Of a DNA stretch of 64,000 nt, positions 11,831-24,169 are shown in pieces. The position numbers and the translations under genes are program-made. The DNA comes from Tipula vernalis (lineage: Eukaryota > Arthropoda > Insecta > Diptera > Tipulidae): NCBI GenBank assembly GCA_958295665.1, contig OY282560.1, positions 24,201,653 to 24,265,652 of the forward strand, read 5' to 3'. The notes under the pieces were generated by a model. It made no database searches. It worked only from the letters and a program-made list of their open reading frames with translations, and was not told the DNA's origin. Within the stretch, counting starts at the first letter, position 1; each line of letters begins with the position of its first letter.

Positions 11831-12336
11831 TGAGTTTCTTAAATTTTGACGCTGATATGCGATATTTTATGTTATATGTGAGGTGTTTTTTAGCGAAGCC
11901 TTGAGTTAGCTGAAATTCTCAAAACTAAACTATATTACTGGGATTAAAAAGGGTGAAGTGGCTTGGCCTTAAATAATCAAATGTTATTTTTCGTTTTTTG
12001 GATTGCTTAGCATTAAGATGAGTATAGTCGAGATTCCAAATTTTGTTCGAAAAAATTCGAAATTTTAAGATTATTCGAGATTTTCAGAAATATTCCAAAT
12101 TTTTAGTGTAGTATCTCGAGGTTATACTTGTTTCTACAATCTTTATACTTGAAGATTATTCGAATTTTCACATTTTCGAGGCTAGTTGCTGTTGTAGTTA
12201 TTACAAATTTTTCAGATGACTCGAGATTTTTCGATAATATTGAAAAATGTTTGAAGTTATACTTAAATAAATGGGCTGTAGTTTAAAATAAACCAGGAAA
12301 CTAAAATTGTTGTCCGAAAATTTTAGAAATAATTTG
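11831..12336. other. AT-rich spacer, possibly an eroded BEL-2 LTR
   Basis: No gene. The part nearest 12336 probably belongs to the 5' LTR of BEL-2, but the match to the 3' LTR is too weak to place a start. Confidence 0.35.
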
Positions 12337-12359
12337 GAAAATAACGTTGAATCAAACAT

Positions 12360-12372
12360 TGGTCCTTCGAGC
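12360..12372 (+). other. BEL-2 primer-binding site
   Basis: TGGTCCTTCGAGC follows the LTR end CAAACA by one base. A TGG-initial tract here is the expected tRNA 3'-end complement. I have not assigned the tRNA. Confidence 0.65.
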
Positions 12373-12436
12373 TACAAAACAACCGTGCCTTTGAAAAACA
12401 TTCCAATAAAAAAGCAACATACTTTACCTGAAAAAA

Positions 12437-13643
12437 TTAACACATACTTTACGTGATGACCATGAATATCGGAAACAAAATTATTATAAACAGCTGAAGG
12501 ATGTATTTGAGGACACAAGAAATCTACTTCTTGAGGCTCAAAAAAGAGCAGCACCAGGCCAAACTGAGGAAATAAAGCAACAGGTAAAACCAGATTTAGA
12601 GCACGAGGTAGCAGACGCCTCCTCATACCAGATTTTAGATGACGACGATGATTTTGAAAACGAAGATAAAATCTCAGCTGTCACGTTAGATAATAAGGAT
12701 CAGAAGAAGCGCTACAAAGTTGAAATGGCGAAATCAAAAATGTTGAAATAAAATTTAAGCAGCATCACAAAATACGGAACTAAGAATTTCAACAATATGG
12801 CTTGTGTGAGCTTAAAATAAAACAGCTAATAGACGCTTGGAATTCTTTTAATAACAACCGAAGAATTTGAAAACGCATACTTTCAAAACAACTTGTTTGA
12901 AGAGATCCAAGCGAAATACGAGTTGTGCGTCACTGAGATTCAGCAGAAGTTGGAAGTAGAGTTCAACAGATTTCCTAAAGCCGGCGTCACGAAGAATGCA
13001 AACATAAAGTTTCCAACCATTGAAATTCCCGTATTTTACGGGGATTACAAGCAATGGATAAGCTTAAATAGTCTAAAACGAAGAAAGGCTGTATTATCTA
13101 CTTTCCATGGTAAGAGGACAAGCAACGAAACTAATCAATCATCTCACACTATCGGAAGACAACTATATGTCTGCATGGGATACTCTTATGGCCAGATACA
13201 ATGACAAGCGGCTATTAGCTAGCACGCACGTAAGTATATTGTTAGATCTACCCAGTTTGACGATGGAATCTGCTAGCGGGTTAAGGACAACACACGACAC
13301 CGCTTTAGAATGTCTACACGCCATAAACAACTTAGGTGTAGAGACAGAACACTGGAGTACCTTAGTAATAGGCATTTTAACTAGGAAACTTGATGCTGAA
13401 ACACACCGTATTTATGAGAGTACGATCAAAAATCCAAAAGAAATTCAAACGTTAAAAAATTTCTTTAGTTTCTTGGAATCAAGATTTCAATCTCAAGAGA
13501 AAAGGGAAACAAGAAACCGCAGCCACAAAACCAACAAAACATTGCAAAAACGGCAACGCATGTGGCAACAACAAATGAACCATCCTGTGGTTATTGCGGT
13601 GGGACTCATTAAGTTACAGGTTGCAAGACTTTCTAAAACTTAG
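12437..13643 (+). pseudogene. gag: BEL-2 Gag (DUF1759 type)
   Basis: Capsid-forming Gag of a BEL/Pao element in several frames. An acidic N-terminal stretch lies at 12480-12720. The typical core begins at 12893 and includes I-E-I-P-V-F-Y-G-D-Y-K-Q-W near 13020-13060, the signature of the DUF1759 family. A shift near 13080 moves to another frame, with V-R-G-Q-A-T-K-L-I-N-H-L and then A-W-D-T-L-M-A-R-Y. The section ends in a lysine- and arginine-rich tail around 13500. Stops lie upstream of 12893 and at least one small deletion near 13070 removed coding sequence. Confidence 0.85.
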
Positions 13644-13648
13644 CGATA

Positions 13649-14290
13649 GTGGAACGAATTTCAGCTGCTAGAGCAAAATCCTTGTGTAGGAGCTGCCTAC
13701 AGAATTATCATGGAAGATATTGCCACAAAAGATATGTAACATGCAACGGATCTCATCATTTGCTACTCCACGACAACGAAAAGGCAACCAAGAAATCGAA
13801 AGAAACCCCTGCAAAAACAACCTTACAAACAGCCAATAAAGTTCCGCAAGGTAGCATTTTATTAGCTACCGCGATGGTAAAAATAACATGTAATGATGAA
13901 GAACACTTGGTCCGTCTTCTAATTGATCCAGGTTTCCAAGGCACCTTCATAACTGAAGAGTTAGCAAACAATCTCAATCTTACAAGAACACCGATTCAAG
14001 CAGACATCGCCGGAATGGGTCGGACAGAAGCCGGTGTGGCTCAATCATCAGTAGAGTTCATCATTAGTCCGCGGTTTTCTTCAAATTTCAAGATCAAAAT
14101 GAAGGCTATGGTGTTAAAAAACATATAACCGGTAGCATGTCTGATAAGGCCATTGAACCAAATTATTGGAACCATACAAAAATCTTATTTGGGCAGATTA
14201 AACGTTTTATGAACCCGGTCCAATTGATATATTATTAGGTGCAGATTACTATGGGCAAATAATAATGCCGAATCTAATGAAAGGTACACC
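13649..14290 (+). pseudogene. BEL-2 zinc knuckle and protease
   Basis: The frame starts in the Gag cysteine region (S-L-C-R-S-C-L-Q-N-Y-H-G-R-Y-C) and passes a weak second knuckle with H-H-L-L-L-H. The DUF1758-type protease follows at about residue 85. The catalytic triplet reads D-P-G instead of D-S-G or D-T-G, so activity is doubtful. The frame stops at 14126-14128, but matching sequence (I-D-I-L-L-G-A-D-Y near 14225) continues in another frame. Confidence 0.82.
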
Positions 14291-14489
14291 TCATGAGCCT
14301 ACTTCACAACAAACCAAACTGGGATTTATTCTTACTGGGAATACATCTGCTAGTGTCTGCTAGTAATGTGAAGAAATTTACGATGAAACTCATATATATA
14401 CGCCTAACCGATGGAAGTTATAAGGTAAGAATTCCGTTTAATAAAGAATTACTAGATTCCAAACCACTCGGTCAATCAAAAAAAAAAAA

Positions 14490-15598
14490 CAGCCATCGCT
14501 CGACTACTCCAAGTCGAAACACGTCTGGCCAAGAACCCTAAGTTGGCACTACAATACCAACAATTCATGGACGAGTATGAGGCCTTAGGACATATGAAGA
14601 AAACTGAAAGCATAGATGGAGATACCCAACACTACTATCTTCCTCATCATGCTGTCTTGAAGGAGGAGAGCACAACGACAAAACTCAGAGTCGTCATTAA
14701 ATGAATTAATGCTGAATGGTCCCACATTGCAGCAGGACTTAATGAGCACACATTTACGCTGGCGAAAATATAAGTACGTCTACACAGCAGGTCTAGAAAA
14801 AATGTTTCGTCAAATAAAAATTCATGAAGAAGATCAGGAATATCAGCGGATTTTATGGAGAAAGTCTCCCGGAGAACACATGCAAGAATACAAACTTACA
14901 ACCGTGACATATGGCACTGCAGCAGCGACCTACTTAGCAGTGCGAACCTTGTAACAATTAGCGAAAGATGAAGCCCATCCAATCGCGAAGAAAATCGCTC
15001 TCACTGATTTCTATGTTGACGATCTCATATCTGGAATCTGCTCGACGATGCACTATCAGCACAGAAACAGCTTATAGCAATGCCCAGATGTGGAAGTTTT
15101 AACCTCCGAAAGTGGGCTCCCAACAACCAAGCCCTACTAAACGCTGTACCAACAAATCTGCGGAATACTGGAATCTTGGAATTTAAGCTTGATGATACAA
15201 TAAAACACTCGGCCTTCGTTGGAATCCTGCCACAGACAGCTTCGGATTTCGTATTTCGTTATCGGAGTCTGATAACAGAAACGTTACCAAAAGGAGTCTG
15301 CTTTTAGAGAGCTCAAAAATTTTTGGCCTTCTAGGATGGTTAGCACCAGTTACTATAATAGCTAAACTAATCATGCAAGACCTTTGGGTAGCAGGCCTTT
15401 CTTGGAATCAAACATTAGCTCAGATACTAGCCACGCAATGGCAGGATTTTAAAACTGCACTTTAGTTTACATGGATTCTGTGATGCGTCTGAAAAAGCTT
15501 ATGCATTAGTCATCTACCCTAGGAGCATGAACAACGATGGAGATATCAACGTGACTCTTATTACATCCAAGACCAAAGCAGCGCTGAGTTATGCGGCG
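14490..15598 (+). pseudogene. pol: BEL-2 reverse transcriptase and start of RNase H
   Basis: Fragments of Pao-type RT in several frames: H-Y-Y-L-P-H-H-A-V-L near 14630, a Y-K-Y-V-Y-T-A-G-L-E-K-M-F-R-Q-I block near 14770, T-T-V-T-Y-G-T-A-A near 14900 and the catalytic region F-Y-V-D-D-L near 15010. The connection region continues to 15307, and an RNase H start (F-C-D-A-S-E-K-A-Y) lies near 15475. Frameshifts and small deletions separate the pieces. The RNase H frame is cut at 15602 by the solo LTR and resumes at 17107. Confidence 0.85.
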
Positions 15599-15602
15599 CG
15601 TT

Positions 15603-17106
15603 TGTAACACTTCGCATGGTCTGGAGAATATCCAAATTCAAAAAAAAACATTTTGAAAACAAAAAAAAAACAAAAAAAAATTAAGGTTACTTTACAAAAA
15701 AAATTATTCTCCAAATCATGGGTCGTGTTAATCAGAATTGGACCCACACAGGGACTCTAGAGCGGTCGTTGCCGGCTAAGCTTCAGGGTGATGTCGTGGG
15801 GTTTCTAGAGTTTATGTGGGTCATATAAAACCGCGGGAAGGGGAGGGTGATTCTGCATACCTACCTATTCGGACACTTACCTGGCCCTAATTCATCCTCA
15901 GTTAGACGATTAACGCCTCATTTTAAATATAATTAATATAATAAAAATAAAAAAAATATAAAATATATATATAACTTAACTATCCGGCAGCCTGTTGATC
16001 AGTTGATTGTTTTGATTATGATTTCCATGCGCGGTGTGGTGGTTTTTGCTTGCTTATTGAACTACAAAGTAATTTTTTTCTAATCCGTAATTATAATGTA
16101 TGCATGCATATATCCAAAGAAGGATCTTTATATAGCAAAAGAGAAAGGTTTTATTGTCTTATCCAACACTTTCTGTTATCTATCTAATTATATTAGTTTT
16201 ATTCTTATATTGTTGTTGTGTCTCCGAATTATGTTGTATCTTATGTACTTACATGTAAAATTGGTACTCTTGTGTTTAAGATTTATTTATTCATCCAAAA
16301 ACTATATGAATGATTATATTTATAGACAAAACACTTAAGATTTTTTTAAAAAAAAAACTTTTTATTCACAATACCAACTATCAATTTCACTTTAAAAAAA
16401 AAACTTTTTTTTTTATCAATTAAACAACATACGTGTATAATTACAAAACAATTCACTTTCAATTAATCATATTTTATGAATTATTTTTTTTTTGTAGACA
16501 CAGCAAATATAGAAATTCACATGTCGCTGTTTACATTTTTATCCACTTTAATAATTTTATATTCAAAATAAAATTTACAACAACAAAAAAAAACAATTAT
16601 CCTCTTCTTTTTATTTTTTTATCAATTTTTATTTAAGATAATTTTATAAAAGAGAAAAAAAAATTAACAAAAACACAATTCACTTATATTTATTATCCTC
16701 AAAAAAAAATAATTTTTAATAAATTTAATTTTATAGTAACACTTTATAAAAAACTTAATTAAACTTAACTTAAATTCTAAAACTAAAAAGAACCAGATCG
16801 GCTCTACCGTTACAAATTTACTTTCAGACTGACTCAAAAAAAAAAAAAAATTTAGAAGTTCACAACGATTCTTCTTTTCCCTTCAAAACAATTATTATAT
16901 TTTTTTTTTTATTTAAAACGGAAACAGAATATCCAATTTAATTACTGTACTTAATGATTTTACAAAAAAAAAAAATGAAATTACAAAAATTTAATATGAG
17001 TTACCGGATTATATTTGTTTGCATAATTGCAAAAAAAAGTGTGAGAAAAATTGGATTGAAAAAAAAAATAAGAACCGTTGTGACGGCGTACACGTGCGTT
17101 GTTACA
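15603..17106. mobile_element. 1,504-bp solo LTR with 4-bp target duplication
   Basis: The segment begins TGTAACACTTCGC and ends GCGTTGTTACA, i.e. TGTAACA...TGTTACA ends typical of an LTR, and is flanked on both sides by CGTT (15599-15602 and 17107-17110). Taking out the segment and one CGTT makes the BEL-2 RNase H frame read straight through, which fixes the boundaries. A promoter-like gtcatataaaaccgc lies near 15817. The rest is A- and T-rich with no gene. A 4-bp duplication suits a Ty3/gypsy element; the LTR is unusually long. Confidence 0.88.
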
Positions 17107-18523
17107 CGTTATTGCTCATTAAGTTAATGAAACAGGTGTGTGAAGCGTTACACATTCAAGATATAGAGATGTCATTTTGAACAGATTTAATGATCACGCT
17201 TTTATGGATTAAAGGTCGTCCCCAAAAATACAAGACATTCGTCGCAAATAGGATTTCTGAAATACAAGAACAATCAAATCCAGCACAATGGCACCATATA
17301 AGCACCAAGGAAAATCCTGCTGATTGTGCGTCTAGAGGAATTCAGCCAACACAGTTGAAAGACTACAGTTTATTTGTGGACGGGTCCGAAATGGCTCAAT
17401 AGGCCGACTCAGAATTGGCCACAACCTATTCAAATCAAAGACACCGTACTAGAGGTGAAGCATGTGATGTTAACTGCTACTGCTAAAATAGTTAATCCAT
17501 TTGTGCAGCTAGTAGTAAAACATTCGGACATCAACAAAATATTCCGCATCATCAGCTATTGTCGACGCTTCATAAAAAAAAGTTTAAAGATGCAAGGCGG
17601 CCATAAGACGCACAACATCGTACCGACAGGTCTATGGAGCTCAAAGAAGCAAGGGAAGAATTATGCAGAGCGATACAACATGAGGAGTTCCAGAAAGAAA
17701 TTATTCGTTTACAAAATCCTGCGAGTAGGTGGTAGAATTGCGAACAGCGCCTTACATTTCGAAACCAAGCATCCAATCATACTACCTTAAAAACACCGTT
17801 TAACCAAGCTACTGATAGCTGATGCACACCTACGGACATTGCACGGCGGCAGCCAGCTAACTCTAGCTCTTCTTAGAAGAAGGTACTGGATCACAAACGG
17901 CAGAAGTAGAATTCGGGCAGAAATAAATAAGTGTATAACATGTCATCGCTTTAAATCCGCCAGCAAATTACAGTTAATGGCAGACTTACCTCAAGGACGA
18001 GTATTACCGTCACGTCCATTCACACACACACGGGCGTAGACTTTGCAGGACCTATTCAAGTCAGAGTTTCTAAAGGAAGAGGCACGAAGTCCTACAAGGG
18101 ATACATAGCAGTCTTTGTATGTTTTTCAACTAAGGCTGTCAATCTTGAGATTGTAAGCGATTTAACTGCAATAGCCTTTGTAGCAGCATTCAGAAGATTC
18201 ATTGCGCGCAAAGGTATATGCCAACATATTTATTCTGATAATGGTACGAATTTTGTCGGCGCTCGCTCAATACTCGACAAGGAAAAGTGTGAGTGTACAA
18301 AACAAGCCACCCCAGAACTTCAAAAATTGTTGGCTAATAATGGCATAGAATGGCATTTTATTCCACCATCAGCACCACATTTCGGAGGGCTATGGGAGGC
18401 AGCAGTCAAGACAATGAAGTATCACCTAAAGCGAATAATCGGGGAAAGCACACTAACATACGAAAAACTTTCAACAGTAAATTCCCAAATCGAAGCATAT
18501 CTCAATTCTAGGCCACGGGTAAC
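17107..18523 (+). pseudogene. pol: BEL-2 RNase H end and integrase core
   Basis: RNase H resumes after the solo LTR. One TGA at about 17177 replaces the expected tryptophan before T-D-L-M-I-T-L-L-W-I-K. N-P-A-D-C-A-S-R-G follows near 17310. The integrase zinc-binding region (H-G-G-S-Q-L-T-L and C-I-T-C-H-R-F) lies at 17839-18000. The catalytic core has D in D-F-A-G-P near 18035, D in Y-S-D-N-G-T-N-F near 18232 and E in G-L-W-E-A-A near 18390. The frame breaks at 17400, 17790 and 18035. It is then cut at 18525 by the CACTG element and continues at 23699. Confidence 0.88.
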
Positions 18524-18611
18524 TACACTGAAAAAAAAATTGAGCGACTTTTGCTAGTTTAATTGGTTTTAGCAATAATAACCTAGGTTTTGGTTGATTT
18601 GGCAAAAAATC

Positions 18612-19010
18612 GCTTGTGTGGATTTGAACCACGCCAGTTTCAAAATACAAAACTAGCTAGGTTAATTTATTTCTTCAGCATTTACTAAATTATACATCAA
18701 ATTGACCTATGTGCGAGGTTAATACTCCAATTGAATGACGTTGCGGTAGTTGATTTAGACAACAGTAAGGTAAAGTACGCACTTATGGGCATTGGTTAAT
18801 TTGAACCTACAGGTTTCAAATTACAAAACTAGCTAGGTTAATTTTTTCTTCGGCATTTACTAAATTATAAATCAAATTAACGTAGGTGCAAGGGTAATAC
18901 TACAATGAAATGACGTTGTGGTAGTTAATTTAAACGACAGTAAGGTAAATAAGGCACATATGCTCATTGATTAATTTGAACCATGCAGGTTTCAAAAATC
19001 AGTTTCTAAC
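18612..19010. repeat. Left subterminal repeats of the CACTG element
   Basis: A 178-bp unit occurs twice plus a partial third copy, marked by atttgaacc, aggtttcaaa, agctaggttaat, ggcatttactaaattata and aatgacgttg blocks. It lies just inside the left end of the element. Confidence 0.75.
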
Positions 19011-19414
19011 GTTTTTTCAGTACGAAGTACTGAAGTAATACTTGCACCTGAAAATCAATTATAATTTGATCAATATGGGGCGTTAATTAATCGACAAAAA
19101 ATCAAATTAACTCTGTAATTAACTCTGGAATTGTATTAAGGAACTGGCTTATTTAGAATAACCACGTAGGTTGTTGTTAGACTATAGAAAAAACTAAAAC
19201 CTACCTATGTGAAGATTTAAAAACTACCTTAATATTTGTTCAAGCTTGAACGGATTATCGACCCAAAGAGAACTTGACGGAACATCTACTGGAATATTTC
19301 CATGAAATGCTTTTTCAAGTATTCAGGAAATTATTTTAGGACCGAAAAACGTCCAAAAATTGACTTGGCGTAAATGTGGGCATAATACGTGCAGATATGC
19401 GGTTTGTATTGTAC

Positions 19415-20110
19415 TTTTACATAGTTTAGATAATCCACCCAGGTACACCTAAACCAGTTCTTTCACAGTATTTTTGCACCTTTTATTTACACGATTGCAA
19501 ATAATGCAAAAACTAGTTCAGGTATATACTTATGTGCATAATACTAATATGCAATCTCATCGGGATCGATAAAATATATATATACATAGTTTTGACTTGA
19601 GAATCTCTCAATTGTAATAAACTCTCTTTAATCCTAAAAATACGTTAAAAATTGACTTACCTACGTGCAGGTTTTCATGTAATCAGTGAATATAACCTTT
19701 GGACCGAAAAAACAGATTATACTTTTACACTGTTTAGATTAAACAATGGTAGGTTACATGCTAATATGCCTCAAAGGGAATTTAACACGCATACATAGCT
19801 TTTACTATTACATAGATTAGATTAACCAGTAGTTTTAGGTATACCCAAACTTGCTTACCGCGTTAAAAAATTGATTTGAAATCAAAAGTGGGAGTAACAC
19901 ATGCATATATGCAGTTTATAGTTTTACATTGTTTAGAATTTTAGGTTAGCCAATTGTTTTGGTTATAAACTAATATGTGCAGATATGTTGCCTATACTAT
20001 TACATAGTTTAGTTTAACCATTGGTAGGTTATACTTTTATCTATCAAAGTGCCTTTAAGATATGTGCATATGCAGTTTATACTTTTACATAGTTTAGACT
20101 AACCAACGGT
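19415..20110. repeat. Dispersed copies of a 35-bp motif
   Basis: About six to seven copies of a word like tatacttttacatagttta, followed by gattaaccaatggtaggtt-like sequence, near 19420, 19720, 19805, 19918, 19995 and 20073. Copies often follow a word close to gcatatatgcagt. They lie in the left third of the CACTG element and are not in a reading frame. Confidence 0.65.
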
Positions 20111-20997
20111 ATCCCTTAATTATAATAAATTCCTTTAGCAATTTGTACAAAAGATGAACATTTTGGTCATTACTTCATCATTTGATTAGAGCATTTTAAG
20201 TGAAAAGTTGATTATAGATTTAGTTAATTAATTGGTGATTAAATTATTTAAATCGGGATTGTGGTCAAGTGGTTGAAATTCTGATTGAAGTGAAAATAAT
20301 AAACATTAGTTAAAATGTATTTTAGTGAATTAAGTAAACAGGTAAGATTTTAAATTTTTTATAATAATACATAACTTATGCTACATTAAAAGTAAATATA
20401 TATACATATATGTCACCCTTTTTCCCGCCTAATAAAAAATTTAAATAAATTTTGCATAATTTTATTACCAAGTGGTAAATCAAATTTTGGAAAATTCAAT
20501 CTGCTTTTTTAATGGGCGCAATAATGGGTGACATATCGGTAATTGCAAAGAAACATTTTTATATTTTTAGTTGTGTCGCTTTGCTTGAACGCAATCGTTA
20601 TATACAATAAATAAAGAAATAGATATGTAGAGATTAAACGTTTACTTGCAATTACCTACATATACTCCCGTGCGTAACATATTTTACTTAAATTCATTTC
20701 TGAAAAAATTGAGTTATTGATGAGAATCGTCAACTAAAATTTTAACAATTAAAATAAAATTAAAAATTTAATTTTAAATTGAGAAACACGTACTAAGAGA
20801 AATAGTTCCCAATTTTGCTGCAAACTACACTAATTTCAAAATTTTAACATTGATTTTGTCGAAATGTATTTCCTTGAATTATGTAAAACATGTTTAGTAT
20901 GGCAGTTATGTCACCCACTTTCCTTCTTTCTTGTTTCTCAACGATTAAATATATATACTTCTATTTAATTCACTTTTTTAAGCTTTATGTTTATAAT

Positions 20998-21220
20998 AAG
21001 ATGATTTTGTTGGTGTTTAGCTTAATTTATTTTTAATTTTTTATTAATATTTTAATAAAAAAAAACCGACGTTTCGACGGCACATCCCGTCATTTTCAAG
21101 GTACTATTTATACTATGCGTTATGACGGGATGTGCCGTAGAAACGTCGGGTTTTTTTTATTAAAATATTAATAAAAAAAATAAAAATAAATTAAGCTAAA
21201 AACCAACAAATTCATTTTAT
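20998..21220. repeat. Long hairpin (foldback MITE-like)
   Basis: Two inverted arms of about 95 bp flank a 28-base spacer at 21094-21121. The inner arms carry ccgacgtttcgacggcacat and its complement; the outer arms are AT-rich and end in ttttgttgg and ccaacaaa. Arms differ at only a few positions. It may be a small non-autonomous element that entered the CACTG element. Confidence 0.8.
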
Positions 21221-21771
21221 GTTATACATATATTTATGTTATTGCAATTATTAATGTAATCATCGTCAAAAGATTAAATATGTTTTTTAAATAATTGAAG
21301 AATGTTTTATATAGTACAGTAGTTACAAAACTTTAACCTGCTTAGGTTTATTATAATTTATTGTATTTCTCTGATCTATAACTGTACTAATTCTCTTACC
21401 TGTAAGAATTTCAATTATACGTATATCTAAATGCGACTTATTAAATATAAAATAAGCGTGAACGTGGTATGACCGCGAATATACAAAATATAGATGTACT
21501 CCTAACCCTACTACCCCTCCGGGATATCCTAGATCATCTGAATGACATGAGGGATTGTCCGTTGATTTTCCAGAAATACCTTTTGCTACCGGAGGCTGTA
21601 TCAGAACTGAGAAACGGAACTAAAGTCACTTGTCACGCGCTCTTTACTCCTCCAGTAACTAACTATGTATACTTTGTTTTCAGATATCTTGTGATTTACA
21701 AATGCGATTTCCAGGACACAGGACAATAAACGAGAAGTGAGAAAACTTTTTAAAAATATAAGATTTGTAAA

Positions 21772-22286
21772 GATCAAATATTAGAGAGCCTCGTCAAGTT
21801 ATTATTCGAGATGCTACCAAAGTCAAAACAGCAGTTAACTGAAGGTAATAATTATTGAACATTGTCGATTTTATCTCAATATTAATGGGAATTTTTTTTT
21901 TATATTCTAGATACATATAACCTGCAACTAATGTACCTGTTACCTGCATTGGTACCACCGGTTCTACAAAAATTGAATAAAAATGCATTGAAAAAATCAA
22001 CCATTGCTGATGCCCAAGCTTATTTTATTATTAAAGCAGAAGATGCAAATGATTTAATAAAAACAAAAAAACCCTACTAGAATAGATCATGCAACACGTA
22101 AGGAAAGGGTCCAACCACTTCTCGGTGTCATAGGTGGATGACACTAGTTTAAGTGAGTTTGTTATCATTCTCGACGGTAATAAATTTAAATTTGATGAAA
22201 ATGTAGTTGTTTTAGAAGCAATTGATATTTGCTTCAAAATATTCATCATTTTTGAATTGGAGTACCCAATTACTAAAATAAATTAA
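21772..22286 (+). pseudogene. Relic of the uncharacterised CACT-element protein
   Basis: The C-terminal part of the same protein family as the gene at 37276-39737. An exon (D-Q-I-L-E-S-L-V-K-L-L-F-E-M-L-P) ends at 21844. A 66-bp intron with GT...AG borders follows, and the next exon at 21911 keeps the frame through L-L-P-A-L-V-P-P-V-L and R-K-E-R-V-Q-P-L-L-G-V-I. A frameshift near 22133 leads into the terminal block F-V-I-I-L-D, then L-E-A-I-D-I-C-F-K-I-F-I-I-F-E-L-E-Y, ending at 22284-22286. In the other copy the equivalent block is L-V-A-F-D-T-L-F-K-T-F-F-V-F-G-C-E-Y. The function of the family is unknown to me. Upstream exons are not clear. Confidence 0.7.
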
Positions 22287-22889
22287 TATTAATATTAATT
22301 ATAATATCTACAATATAGCATATAATATATTTATCTTTATATGTAAATAATTTTTATAATATAATTGATAATGAATTTAATCATTTCAATCAAATTGGTC
22401 ATCAAAAATAATATTGATATATTTTATATTTTACTTTGCTACTCTTACAGAAATGTATTTTCAAATTAATTACACGTTAACAAATTTTCATATTACTTTT
22501 CGTTAAATGTTTATATACCGAAACAGGTCATAAAAAATAATTAGATAATTTTTATAATTGACAATGAATTTTAAAATTAACTTTTATCATTTGATTTGCC
22601 TTTACTATTCGTAAAAATATTACTTAATAAATTAAATAATTAACAGAAATATGTTGAATTCAAATAATATTACACTAGAAAATTTGATTTATATAATTTT
22701 TATGATTCATTTATATACATACTTCTATACTGATATAGCTACCTTTTATAAACCTTATTTATTAAATTACACGCTAAATGCTAGAATACTGTTATAATAA
22801 TTTACAATAATAAAAAATGAATTAAATAACAATGACATCTTTTATTTGAAATTAAATACAACTTAATAATTTTTCGTACCTCCTTTCTC

Positions 22890-23420
<531 letters not shown>

Positions 23421-23698
23421 TTAAGATTGTTGGTTGGTATAACCTAATTGTGTTTAAATAATTTAGGAATGTTTACTTAAAACCGTAGTTAAGTTAAATG
23501 GGTAGCTAAGGTTATGATAACCTGCCAATGAGTGTAGCATTTCGTTTGAGTTTACCAGTGCTAAGTTATAATTTAAAAAATAACCTAGCCAATTTAGTAT
23601 CAATAAACAAGCGCTAGGTCGGTTGAAAAACAATCATAGTGCATCGTTAATTTAACCATTTTTTTGGTTTGTAATTACCCAGTTTTTTTCTTTCAGTG

Positions 23699-24131
23699 TA
23701 TATCGGCAGATCCGTCTGAAGTAGTCCTAACACCAGGTCACTTCTTAATAGGCGCTTCACTACTCGCCGTTCCAGAACCAGATTTGTTGCATGAAAATGT
23801 AACTTTAGGACAGCGTTGGAGACTATTGCAAAAGATGGTTCAACAATTTTGGAAGCGATGGTCGACCGATTACCTATCAAACCTTCAACAGCGGGCCAAA
23901 TGGAATTGCAAACAGCCAGAAGTCAAACTAGACGACATTGTTTGTATTAAAGACAACAATCTGCCACCAACTAAGTGGCCCCTTCAGCGAATTGTCAAAT
24001 TGCATCCGGGATTAGGTAAGCTGACTAGAGTCGTGACAGTAAAGGATAGTCACGGCATGAAATTTAAAAGACCAATCTCGAAGATAAGCATTCTCCCTAT
24101 CAAAGACGCAGAAGCTCCGGAGAAAGAATAA
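23699..24131 (+). pseudogene. pol: BEL-2 integrase C-terminal domain
   Basis: Continuation of the interrupted integrase. It opens with S-A-D-P-S-E-V-V-L-T-P-G-H-F-L-I-G and runs through the DUF5641-type region (Q-F-W-K-R-W, then V-K-L-D-D-I-V-C-I-K-D) to a stop at 24129-24131. About 140 codons remain open, so this part is the best preserved stretch of BEL-2. It is not a separate gene: its true start is upstream of the CACTG element. Confidence 0.88.
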
Positions 24132-24169
24132 AGCAGAGAAACTCGCAGTAGATATATAAGCGCAAGCAC

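Noticed and set aside
16096..16636. Short frames within the solo LTR
   Set aside because: Low-complexity, AT-rich, no motif; the LTR is non-coding.
18600..19000. gatttgaacc / aggtttcaaa words resembling a tRNA T-arm
   Set aside because: No anticodon arm or A box at proper spacing, and the words vary among the tandem copies. Treated as part of the subterminal repeat.
21469..21729. 86-codon frame with L-L-P-L-R-D-I-L-D-H-L-N-D-M in the CACTG element
   Set aside because: Protein-like, but I could not link it to the known exons of the family or to a transposase; left unassigned.
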